DNA of 64,000 nucleotides, from positions 1 through 64,000 of the forward strand of contig NZ_AQXR01000009.1 in the NCBI RefSeq assembly GCF_000376885.1, read 5' to 3'. Positions 41,901 through 50,300 of the stretch are shown one piece after another (position 1 is the stretch's first letter; every line of letters starts with the position of its first letter). Both the position numbers and the translations under genes were made by a program. Source of the DNA: Alloscardovia criceti DSM 17774. Lineage in GTDB: Bacteria > Actinomycetota > Actinomycetes > Actinomycetales > Bifidobacteriaceae. The notes beneath the pieces were generated by a model that was not told the origin of the DNA, did not search any database, and saw only the letters and a program-made list of their open reading frames with translations.

Positions 41901-44900
41901 ACTCATCAAGTTGGACTAGACGCGCAAACCATGGCACTCGCCACCACTGGCGATCTGGGCTATGACTATATCTATGGCGTGACGATCACCAATAACACCA
42001 TTTATGAAGTACATAATTCCACCATTATCGGCGTCCTTCCTCAGAAGGGAGACAAAGTAGTGGCGCCGAACCAGGATGGAGAATACGCTGATCGCGGCTC
42101 CACATTTGGCGTAAGCTTGTCGAAATTCCTGGAGGATGAAGAGACGAATGCGGGACCTTTGGAGCGTTTTACTGTCCTCTACCAAACTGAATCTCACCAA
42201 GGGGATATCGATGGCTTGAGAGATGGCGCATGGCTTACCAAGAATCAAGTGGAAGATGTTTCCCAAGTCAAGGCTTTCAAACTAGCGCTCAAAGATGGCA
42301 GGACGATCGAGCCTAAGGAGGAGATAAAGATCTACTACACCTCGAAGCTGCCTTTTGATAAAACCTTGACGCCAGCAAATCAAGAGAACGCAGATGTGGC
42401 TGTCAGCACCCTCGCCATCTCCACAGACGGCACGGTGTATGCCGAGGGAAACAAGGTCGAAACCAAATACACCTCCTATGATGTGGATGGCACAGTGTAC
42501 ATCGATCGCAACCTCGATGGTGACTGCAACGTGTCCGGCCCGACCGCTCGTGCCGCTGGCTCTGCCGAATCTGAGGAAACCGTCGAAGGTATGCAGGTGG
42601 ACTTGGTAGATGCCACTTCCCTAGAGCCTGTCACCGATCCTGAAGGGAACCCGATTACTGCTACCACCGACGCGAATGGCTCCTATCATTTTGATGTCTA
42701 TAGGCGAGGGAGCTATCGCGTGCGCTTTACGAAGCTGGATACGCAGCGCTTTGCGCTGGTGAGCGGCGGCGCAGATGCTCTCACGCCTAACCAACTCGCA
42801 GCCAGCGATACTTCGGGCAATCTGGGCTACGGTCCTGTGCTCGCCTTGAATCCTGCACATCTCTCGGCAGTAAGCAATGCTGCAATCGAGTCGCGCATGG
42901 ACTTTACGGCAAGCAAGAAGTGGATTGGCATTACGCAGGATTCCACGACTGTAGAATTACTTGCAAACGGCACCAAGCTAGAGGTAGCCGCGGACGGCAC
43001 GATTACACCGGACTTGTTTAATGCCGGCACAGTAATTGAAGGACTCCAGAACCCTGTGACGCTGAATGCGGATTCCTGGTCTCATGTGTTTGCGAACCTG
43101 CCGAAGTACGACAAGGATGGTAACGCCGTCACCTACACGGCCCGCGAGCTAGGAGCAGATAATGTTGCCCTCAGTGATGCAGAGAGAATCACCATCAATG
43201 GCAAGAATTATACGGTGAGTTACGCAGACACTGCGGAAGCCACGACCGTGACAAACACCATGGATAATCCGAAAACTAGTGTTTCGGGCGAAAAAACATG
43301 GGATGATGCAAACAACCAGGATGGAAAGCGCCCCGCGTCGATCACCGTACACCTCATGGCGGATGGCGTAGATACTGGGCAAAGCGCCGTTGCTTCAGCC
43401 GATGCTGAAGGCAAGTGGACGTACAGCTTCGCGGATCTAAATACTTTCGATGAAGCTGGGCAGCCGATTACCTATAGCGTTTCCGAAGATGCCGTATCTG
43501 GTTATACGGCCACTTACAGCGGTATGAACGTCACCAACACGTACACGCCTGAAAAGGTCACGGTTTCGGGCACCAAAACCTGGGCGGATGCCAATAATCA
43601 AGATGGACTGCGCCCACCATCGATTACCGTGCATCTCCTGGCGGATGGCGTAGATACTGGGCAAAGCGCCGTTGTTTCAGCCGACGCTGAGGGCAAGTGG
43701 ACGTATTCTTTCGCTGGTTTGGATAAGTACCAGAACGGTAAGGAAATCGTTTACACCGTCACTGAGGAAGCCGTGACTGGCTATACCGCCACCTACAAAG
43801 GCCTGAACATCACCAATACGCATATGCCAGAGCAGATAACGGTTTCCGGCACGAAGACTTGGGAAGACGCCAATAACCAGGACGGCAAACGACCAGCGTC
43901 TATTACTGTGCACCTCTTGGCGGATGGCGTGGATACTGGCCGAAAAGCGGAAGTACGCGCAGATACCGAATGGAAGTACGCGTTTGCGAATGTCGACAAA
44001 TTTGCCGCTGGAAAGGCAATTGTTTACACCATTTCTGAGGACCGTATCGAAGGCTACACTTCAACGGTTAACGGTATGGATGTGACCAATACCTACACGC
44101 CTGAGAAGCTTACAGTTTCTGGTACGAAGACTTGGGAAGATGCCGACAATCAAGACGGCGTGCGACCTGAGACTATTACTCTTCATCTGTGGGCGGATGG
44201 CGTGGACACGGGTAAAACCACTACCGCCACCGCAGATACTGGATGGACATATTCCTTCGCAGATCTCGATAAATTCAAGGAAGGCAAGGAAATTACCTAC
44301 ACCATAACTGAGGATGCCGTGGACGCGTATTCCACCACCATCCAAGGTTTCAACATCACAAATACCCATAATCCTGAGAAGCGGGACATTACCGTAACGA
44401 AGCTGTGGAACGATGCTGATAATCAGGACGGCGCTCGCCCAGATAAGGTGACCGTCCATCTGTGGGCAAACGGCGAGAATACCGGCAAAACCCTAGATAT
44501 TTATGCCGCCACAGACGGCACGTGGACCGGCAAATTCACGGATCTCGATGTCTACAAGGCTGGGCAACGCGTGAATTACACAGTTTCTGAGGAAGCGATT
44601 TCCGGCTATACCACTGCCATTGATGGCTTTACCATCACCAATACTCATGAGATTGAGACCATCGATGTACCCGTTTCGAAGGTTTGGGTGGATAATGACA
44701 ATGCGAAGAATCAACGTCCGGACACTGTGAAAATCCAGTTGATGGCCGATGGTTCAGACGTGGAGGACGAGAGTCTCAGTCTCGATGCCCAAGGCGCGTG
44801 GAAGGGCACGTTCAAGGATTTGCCAAAGTATAAGGCAGGTGCCATAAAGCAAGAGCTGAACTACAGCATTGAAGAAATCGCCGTGCCGGGTTACTCCACG

Positions 44901-46325
44901 GTGGTGGAAGGTACTGCGGACGCTGCGGGCTTCACGGTGACAAACACCATTACCGGCAAGGTTTCTGTGGCCGTAACGAAGAAGTGGGAAGGCATCAATA
45001 CGGATGCTGCACCTGCCGTGACCGTGAATCTGCTGGCGGATGGCGTGAAAGTGTCCGAAGCTGTGCTCGATGGAAATGCTGAAGGCGGCAAGTGGGGTCA
45101 CACCTTCACCGATCTCGACCAGTTCACCAGTGAAGGACAGGAAATCATCTACACGGTCGAGGAGCACGGCGCCCAAGACGGGCACCTTACTGCCGAAGGG
45201 CATGAGTACACGGCTCAAATCGTTCAAACCGAAGGCACCAACACGTGGACTATCACCAATACTTTGGTCAATCCGGAGGTGCAGGTGCCCGTCCGCAAGG
45301 TTTGGGATGATGCCGGAAATCAAGACGGCATGCGACCTGAAACGATTGTGATGCGTCTGACTGCCTCCCCGGCTGGTGGGGACACGGCACTTACTGCAGA
45401 GACCCTGGATGGGATACCGGTTGGACCTCTAACGTTGACGGCTACCGGTGAATGGAAGGGCTCATTTGTGCATCTTCCACGCTTTGATGCGAAGGGACGC
45501 TCGATTACGTATACCGTGTTGGAAGACGAGGTCGATGGATACACCACTGAAATTACCGGGGATGCAGAGTCGGGCTTTGTGGTGACAAATAGCCACACGC
45601 CAGAAACAATCAGCATTCCGGTGACGAAGCAGTGGATCGCTGACGCAGATAATGCTGCAAGTTTGCGTCCTGACGGCATCACCGTGCATCTCATGTCCGA
45701 TAGTAAGCAGGTCGAGACCCAGGAATTGCGGATTACGCCTAACGAGGACGGCGTATGGGCAGGCACATTCAAGAATCTGCCAAAGTACGCTCCAGGTGAG
45801 GAAGGCCGCGAAATTGTGTACTCGCTCAGCGAAGATCCGGTCACAGGCTATGTCACGAGCGGCATAGTGGGCGATGCTACTGCAGGCTTCACCGTGTCCA
45901 ACACCCTCATCACCGGCACCATAAAACTGATGAAGGTGGATGAGGCCGGCAAACCACTGCAAGGCGCACAGTTTGAACTGCGCGATGCGGAGGGGAGCAT
46001 CGTGGCAACTGCCACCTCTGGCGAGGATGGCTTCGTAATCTTCGAAGGAGTCGTGTTCGGCAATTACACCGTAACCGAGGTGGCTGCGCCTGGAGGTTAC
46101 GAAAAGAGCGATTGGACGGCAGAGGGTGCGATTGACGAGCTCGGTCAGGTGCTTGATCTGGGGCGAGTAGTCAATAAGCAAATCCCTCATCCGGTCGTCC
46201 AGCTGGCTCGCACGGGGGCTGAGATCTCGATGATGCTGAGCTTGGCGGGCAGTTTGCTACTGGCTGGGCTTGTAGCCAGAGGCACAGGTCGCCGCCGCTC
46301 GGGAGGTGGTGCGCATAAAGACTAA
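38976..46325 (+). CDS. giant Cna_B-repeat surface adhesin with LARTG anchor
   Basis: 2449 residues. ATG at 38976 follows AGAGAAGAGG and begins a signal peptide ending near AYAA (residue 26). A Ser/Thr/Glu/Pro-rich linker runs to about 145. A unique N-terminal region of about 1000 residues follows, paralogous to that of the frameshifted adhesin: both contain LDLDxDGD, a TGDLGY segment and DGEYxxRGST. An SdrD_B-like domain (VYIDRNLDGDC) starts near 1167, ten Cna_B repeats run from about 1306 to 2310, then a SpaA-like domain (KVDEAGKPLQGAQFELRD). LARTG, a hydrophobic helix and RGTGRRR form the sorting signal. Repeats 2-5 are most alike (SGTKTW..NNQDG), indicating recent expansion. The protein should be wall-anchored and stabilised by isopeptide bonds; the ligand is unknown. 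Confidence 0.9.
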   Translation: MGIGKRIISMLVTIFVVFGTAGSAYAADLSSGSTVAVSQSSESGEAPPPESSDSTRDSSEDTSKVTQGKSTDDIAGESTSDTSMSETPTPQTPATETATEVPVPSMQSNNQTAEEPASTPSEETQTPDKAPAQASPAAPQSNSDATEDSTLKVDFRIFNLESDNSINDKSEFWVENTVNATASLQVSGSGADAIIRNPWLKITVPKAHIKDLKLSDSQNAYQTIRITESAVDPDNAYIIYKFTEFTGASSAAYPVPFVVNGARSVDGDTITVKAEILDAQDDSIVGNRNDSNKANVLKTSNNLPVLYETTKTYTIRKVEESFNHASVAATTGKAADSGEPLMHLRYDSNIPEDENNEVFVYRKVDEDTSTTTGDTGVRTNFYYSTVIDPPTVPEGQTAYFLKPKLIVSQFRLPDNVEPAWPELFENETFVDTRNKSIWSYDAENHILTVSEPENLLTPWRNGDWYRWYKDGRDFIVELVVKDATYWNPDTDTTEQMMDKIVDIPIQSTVTMPDNSQYTLPAVTAHLLVQREPFKRHGNFWAYKSYRSSGTTLEDVYAGGGDYTQPLSVYSGHYTIRNGVIYDRLGNDQSKFGLYYNTVLRNTNNGSSSTNPDGGAISKLQSYEDYLDIPEKIQNGEYGNTYYEKFEIVDVDTTNPLLPSLTNEKRQEKVDQTIRQINEAGNVLYAIAEDGTKVEIARNVKYRQVVSIHDTNRTYKGIILEFNDPIVMDNVSINIITGVQLTQDEYERYQVKEYAPHQYRTGYEAKYLSDSDRQYTWNRPTDGAAQATVSRITPQVRGNVPADMSLPYSSTGSFINYRFSVGGYSYEGSWGNLKEFSGYAILLLPPAFVYGNKTVMVGDRNAGTRVEPRIVENFKGTGRTALIYPSFDFQPHLSTLDDANFEATIEATKYAQRGNNQVDMYFVYTNNDEIQPKKDVNLPDISYTDELDLDNDGDVNEVFVHRWSQINYIPSLEMVVTHQVGLDAQTMALATTGDLGYDYIYGVTITNNTIYEVHNSTIIGVLPQKGDKVVAPNQDGEYADRGSTFGVSLSKFLEDEETNAGPLERFTVLYQTESHQGDIDGLRDGAWLTKNQVEDVSQVKAFKLALKDGRTIEPKEEIKIYYTSKLPFDKTLTPANQENADVAVSTLAISTDGTVYAEGNKVETKYTSYDVDGTVYIDRNLDGDCNVSGPTARAAGSAESEETVEGMQVDLVDATSLEPVTDPEGNPITATTDANGSYHFDVYRRGSYRVRFTKLDTQRFALVSGGADALTPNQLAASDTSGNLGYGPVLALNPAHLSAVSNAAIESRMDFTASKKWIGITQDSTTVELLANGTKLEVAADGTITPDLFNAGTVIEGLQNPVTLNADSWSHVFANLPKYDKDGNAVTYTARELGADNVALSDAERITINGKNYTVSYADTAEATTVTNTMDNPKTSVSGEKTWDDANNQDGKRPASITVHLMADGVDTGQSAVASADAEGKWTYSFADLNTFDEAGQPITYSVSEDAVSGYTATYSGMNVTNTYTPEKVTVSGTKTWADANNQDGLRPPSITVHLLADGVDTGQSAVVSADAEGKWTYSFAGLDKYQNGKEIVYTVTEEAVTGYTATYKGLNITNTHMPEQITVSGTKTWEDANNQDGKRPASITVHLLADGVDTGRKAEVRADTEWKYAFANVDKFAAGKAIVYTISEDRIEGYTSTVNGMDVTNTYTPEKLTVSGTKTWEDADNQDGVRPETITLHLWADGVDTGKTTTATADTGWTYSFADLDKFKEGKEITYTITEDAVDAYSTTIQGFNITNTHNPEKRDITVTKLWNDADNQDGARPDKVTVHLWANGENTGKTLDIYAATDGTWTGKFTDLDVYKAGQRVNYTVSEEAISGYTTAIDGFTITNTHEIETIDVPVSKVWVDNDNAKNQRPDTVKIQLMADGSDVEDESLSLDAQGAWKGTFKDLPKYKAGAIKQELNYSIEEIAVPGYSTVVEGTADAAGFTVTNTITGKVSVAVTKKWEGINTDAAPAVTVNLLADGVKVSEAVLDGNAEGGKWGHTFTDLDQFTSEGQEIIYTVEEHGAQDGHLTAEGHEYTAQIVQTEGTNTWTITNTLVNPEVQVPVRKVWDDAGNQDGMRPETIVMRLTASPAGGDTALTAETLDGIPVGPLTLTATGEWKGSFVHLPRFDAKGRSITYTVLEDEVDGYTTEITGDAESGFVVTNSHTPETISIPVTKQWIADADNAASLRPDGITVHLMSDSKQVETQELRITPNEDGVWAGTFKNLPKYAPGEEGREIVYSLSEDPVTGYVTSGIVGDATAGFTVSNTLITGTIKLMKVDEAGKPLQGAQFELRDAEGSIVATATSGEDGFVIFEGVVFGNYTVTEVAAPGGYEKSDWTAEGAIDELGQVLDLGRVVNKQIPHPVVQLARTGAEISMMLSLAGSLLLAGLVARGTGRRRSGGGAHKD
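42893..45915 (+). repeat. ten Cna_B repeats in the LARTG adhesin
   Basis: Units of about 90 residues start near 42893, 43260, 43555, 43835, 44105, 44380, 44655, 44950, 45280 and 45600. Units 2-5 share VSGxKTWxDAxNQDG and HLxADGVDTG and are almost interchangeable. Units 6-10 follow the more varied types seen in the paralogue at 21694-28188. Confidence 0.8.
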
Positions 46326-46380
46326 GGCCTCTCAGGCCTCGCGAGAGTTATAGGGAAGGAGGAGGGGCGGCAGGTGGTCG

Positions 46381-46492
46381 AAGCGTGATGACTGAAGTGC
46401 AGATGCCGAAGCGTGACAAGTGAAGCGTGACAAGTGGAGTGCGGAAACTGAAACGCGGCGGATGAGACACGAAACTAAAGCGTGACAGCTGA
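46381..46492. repeat. degenerate direct repeats AAGCGTGACAAGTG
   Basis: Four copies of a roughly 14-bp motif start at 46381, 46409, 46423 and 46479. The copies at 46409 and 46423 are identical and adjacent. The rest of the stretch is loosely related. It lies directly behind the adhesin stop codon. Confidence 0.6.
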
Positions 46493-46546
46493 AATGAGAC
46501 TGACGCGATGAAAGCACTTCCCTCTCTGATAACAAACAAAAATACA

Positions 46547-46587
46547 GTTGGTGGCAATCCGGATTTACGGGTTGCCACCAACCTTTT
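46547..46587 (+). terminator. terminator of the LARTG adhesin gene
   Basis: GTTGGTGGCAA pairs perfectly with TTGCCACCAAC and is followed by CTTTT. It lies unusually far (about 220 bp) after the stop codon, behind the degenerate repeats. Confidence 0.8.
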
Positions 46588-46695
46588 GTGCTCATGACTG
46601 GGTGCTGATAAGAATGGGATATGCACGAGAGTAGCTAGGGTGGTTGCGCTAGCGAATAGTTTTCAAACCGTATGTGAGTGAAAGTGATGAAGTTC

Positions 46696-46766
46696 TTTGC
46701 AGATGTGACCATTTTTTGACTCAATGAGGATGAAATGAGGGGTCAAAATGGGCACATTTACAAAAA
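46696..46766. repeat. inverted repeat pair 1 of the alternating array
   Basis: Forward copy TTTGCAGATGTGACCATTTT at 46696, reverse copy at 46745-46766 (its complement reads TTTGTAAATGTGCCCATTTT). The offset between copies is 49 nt and the inner spacer about 28 nt. Confidence 0.75.
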
Positions 46767-46881
46767 ACATAGCTCCATTGGGAGCCACACCGGGTTTTTC
46801 TGAGGTCGATGCGCACTGCGCATTCGCTGCTTCATCGGAAAGCCAGTTTGGAAAGGTCCTTGCGTGATTTCCACCTCGTTC

Positions 46882-46952
46882 TTTGCAGATGTGACCATTT
46901 TTATATTTGAGCACTCCGAAAGAGGACACCGAAATGGGTCAATCTGCAAAAT
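46882..46952. repeat. inverted repeat pair 2 of the alternating array
   Basis: Forward copy TTTGCAGATGTGACCATTTT at 46882, identical to that of pair 1. The reverse copy at 46931-46952 has complement TTTTGCAGATTGACCCATTT. The offset is again 49 nt. Confidence 0.75.
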
Positions 46953-46998
46953 ATCGTACTAAATCGAGCACCTTGCAAATTTTCCCCAAATTTTTGCA

Positions 46999-47071
46999 TT
47001 TTTTGCACATCAGCCCAACTTTGCCCCCCAATGACCCCAAACCGGTAATCGTATGGGTCAATCTGCAAAAT
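46999..47071. repeat. inverted repeat pair 3 of the alternating array
   Basis: Forward copy TTTTTTGCACATCAGCCCAA at 46999; reverse copy ATGGGTCAATCTGCAAAA at 47051-47071. The offset is 52 nt. Confidence 0.75.
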
Positions 47072-47129
47072 AACGCGCTCAAATCAGAAGTATTTCGATT
47101 TTTATCCCACAGTGCGCTTTCCGACCTAG

Positions 47130-47204
47130 TTTTTTGCACATCAGCCCACATCCGATTCACTGATTAGCAAGTTCGAATGCACAAATGGGTCAATCTGCAA
47201 AAAA
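47130..47204. repeat. inverted repeat pair 4 of the alternating array
   Basis: Forward copy TTTTTTGCACATCAGCCCAC at 47130, nearly identical to pair 3. Reverse copy AAATGGGTCAATCTGCAAAA lies at 47182-47204. The offset is again 52 nt. Confidence 0.75.
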
Positions 47205-47273
47205 TCCCAGCCAAAACCCCCTCATCCTCACATAATTTCAGCCACATCCCTTTTCAAACCCCCACACACAAAA

Positions 47274-47308
47274 TTTGTCCCCGGTAGGAATAACCTACCG
47301 GGGACAAA
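47274..47308 (-). terminator. terminator of the LVDTG giant protein gene
   Basis: A perfect 15-bp stem TTTGTCCCCGGTAGG / CCTACCGGGGACAAA with a 5-nt loop, followed by TTTTG on the minus strand. It lies 62 nt after the stop codon. Confidence 0.9.
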
Positions 47309-47369
47309 CTCAATCAATCAATCAGCGCCTTCTCACCGAGCGCCGAGCGCTTTCGACGCACGAGGTGAA

Positions 47370-50300
47370 TTACTCCTCATCACGGCGCTTGCGCGCAGCC
47401 AGAGCCATCCAGCCGAATGCGATGAATCCAAGTGTTGCCACTGCGATTGCTACCACATTTGCACCGGTGTCGACGAGAGCGGTAGAACGGTACTTACCGG
47501 TATTGGAGGTTGGTACGTTGTTTCCAGCGTTGCCCTTGTTTCCATTGCCGTTAGCATCGTTTCCGTTTTGATCGTTTTGACCATTCTGTCCGTTCTGGCC
47601 GTTGTTACCGTTGTCGGTGTCCTCTACGGTAACCTTGACCGTGATTTCTTCACTCGAGCCATCAGGATAGGTGATGCGCACCGTTCCTTCAGAGGTACCA
47701 GGCTTGCTGGTATCTGGGGTCTTCGTCCAGTCGATGACTGTGCCCGCAGGCAGGTCGTCGAGATTGCCAATTGCATCGGAAGGATTTGGAGTCTTATCAC
47801 CAGGCTTGGTGGTGATGTCCTTTCCTTCTGGATTGTAAATATCAGCATCGCTTCCGACCTTGACGTTGACTTCTACTTCTTGAGTGGAGCCATCAGGGAA
47901 TGTGACGAGCACGGAGCCCTTCTTAAAGCCTGCTTCAGTGGTGTCTGGAGCATTCTTCCATTCGACCGTGGTGCCTTGTGGGAGATCCGCCAAGTTCTTG
48001 ATGGCGTTGGATGCGTCAGGCAGCTGAGCACCCTTGTCCACCTTCACATCTTGACCGATAGCCGTGTAAGCATCGGCGTCAGAGGTGATCTTGACTGTGA
48101 CATCCACTGTGTCGCTAGAGCCATCAGGGTAAGTCACCTTCACCTGAGACGTGCTGGTGCCAGGCTTAGATGTATCCGGCTCGGTTACCCACTCAAACGT
48201 GGTGCCGTCAGGCAGGTCGCCCGCATTCTTGATGCCATCGCGAGCATCCGGTGTAGCGTCGCCCTTCTTCACCTCAATGGCTTGAGCTTCTGGATTATAA
48301 GCCTCAGCATCCGTACCCACCTTGACTGGAACCGTTACCGTATCCTTCGAACCATCCGGATATGTAATAGTCACAGTGCCCGTAGTAGAACCAGGCTTAG
48401 TAGTATCAGGCTTTGGCTCATCCCATGTCACAGTCGTGCCGTCAGGTAGCTTGTCTGCATCCTTGACGCCGTCCTTTGCATCTGGGAGATCCTTGCCCGT
48501 GTCCACCTTGACTTCCTGGCCCTGTGGATCGTAGGCGTCAGACATTGTCTTTACGGTGACGGTGACAGCAACCTCATCGGTGGTGCCATCTGGATAGGTG
48601 ACCACAACCGTGCCGGTCTTCTCACCCGCAGTTGAAGTGTCCGGAGCGACATCCTTCCACTCGTAAGTAGTACCCGCAGGGAGATCATCCTTATTGGCAA
48701 TGCCATCCGAAGCCACCGGTGCAGTACCGGCTGTTACTTCAATGCCTTGAGCAGTTGGAGTGTACGCATCTGAAGCATCACCGTAGGTCAATGGCACAGA
48801 CACAGCATCCGTGGAACCATCTGCGTAGGTGACGACCATCTGGACAGCCACATTCTTACCATTGGTTGGAATGCTCGTACCCTCAGCCAGCTTGATGCTC
48901 TTTACTACGCCTTCTGCAGGTGTAGGGCTGATGCTGACCTTTGCTGCCAAGGCTTCTTCTGTGACCTTCGTGCCGTAAGGGACATTCAATGCTTCGGCGG
49001 TGGCATCGTACTTGGTGGCATCCGTGCGGTTATCTGTCACGTTTACCGTAACGTCTACCTCATCGGTGGTGCCATCTGGATAGGTGACTACAACCGTACC
49101 GGTCTTCTCACCAGCATCAGAAGTGTCCGGAGCACCATCCTTCCACTCATAGGTGGTACCGTCTGGCAAATCATCCTTATTGGCGATGCCATCAGACGCA
49201 GCTGGAGTCTCACCCAAGTCAGTAGCAATTGGTGCAACCTCTGGGGTGTAACTATCGGCAGCATCGGCGTAGGACAGAGTGACGGTCACGGTATCGGAGG
49301 TGCCATCCCAGTAGTCAACGACCAAAACTACAGCATTATTCTTGCCACTTGATGGAATCGTCACCTTGTCGGCGAGCTTGATCCGATAATCGTTAGCCTC
49401 AGGCTTATCATCACCGGTGAAAGTGACCTGATCAGTCAGATCCTTTAGCGTTGCAGTCTGTCCGTAAGGCTTTGTGACTGTGCCGCCTTGTGGATTGTAC
49501 TTGATAGAGGCTGGTCGAGGATCAGAGACCACAACTGAAATCTCCTTCTCGTAAGTCGAGTTATCAGGGAAGGTGACCACAACCGTAGCCTTAACCGTGC
49601 CTGCCTTGCTGACATCCGGATCTTCCTTCCATGCGAAGGTGGTGCCTGCTGGCACGTCACTGTCGTCACCGGTGACGGTTTGAGTGCCCGCAGCGTCAGG
49701 CACCGTACCAATAGGCGTGTATATCGTATCCCTCAATTCGACTTCATAGATATCGTTATCCTTGCCTACCTTCACAGGTACGGTTACGGTATCCTTCGAG
49801 CCATCCGGATAGGTGACGGTTACAGTACCGGTCGTGTTGCCAGCCTTTGAGGTATCTGGTGTCTCTGTCCATTCGGCAGTTGTGCCTGAAGGCAGGTCGC
49901 CCCAGTTCTTGATGGTATCCGAGGCTGTTGGTACATCACCATTGACTGGGACGAGAATATCATCCTTAGCCTGTGGATCATACAAATCAGCATCCGAACC
50001 CACCTTGATCGGCACTTCTACGATATCCGAAGAATTGTCCGGATAGGTGACCTTCACGAATGCGGTGCTTTCACCCGCAGTGGATGTATCTGGATCCTTC
50101 ACCCATTCATACGTGGTGCCATCTGGCAAATCAGCTGCATTTTCGATGCCGCTCTTTGCATCTGGCACATCCGCGCCGGTCTGTACCGTGACCTGCTGAG
50201 CAGTTGGCGTGTATGCATCCGCATCGGTGCCAACCTTCACAGAAACGGTGACATCTTCCGTGCTGCCATCTGGATACGTGACGGTGATAACACCACTCTT

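Larger units (their letters stand above)
46326..47369. other. 1-kb intergenic region with two repeat families
   Basis: No credible gene lies between the two giant convergent surface protein genes. From left to right the region holds degenerate GC-rich direct repeats (46381-46492), the adhesin terminator (46547-46587), four inverted repeat pairs (46696-47204) and the terminator of the next gene (47274-47308). Open frames here only reflect the repeats, for example NGHICKE encoded twice on the minus strand. Confidence 0.8.

Noticed and set aside
46663-47160. Small open frames between the two giant genes
   Set aside because: Their apparent repeated peptides (NGHICKE and similar) come from the inverted repeats. 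None has a ribosome site.
46696-47204. Array resembling a CRISPR
   Set aside because: The repeats alternate in orientation, are imperfect and fall in pairs with two fixed offsets. There are no cas genes nearby. A CRISPR has direct repeats.
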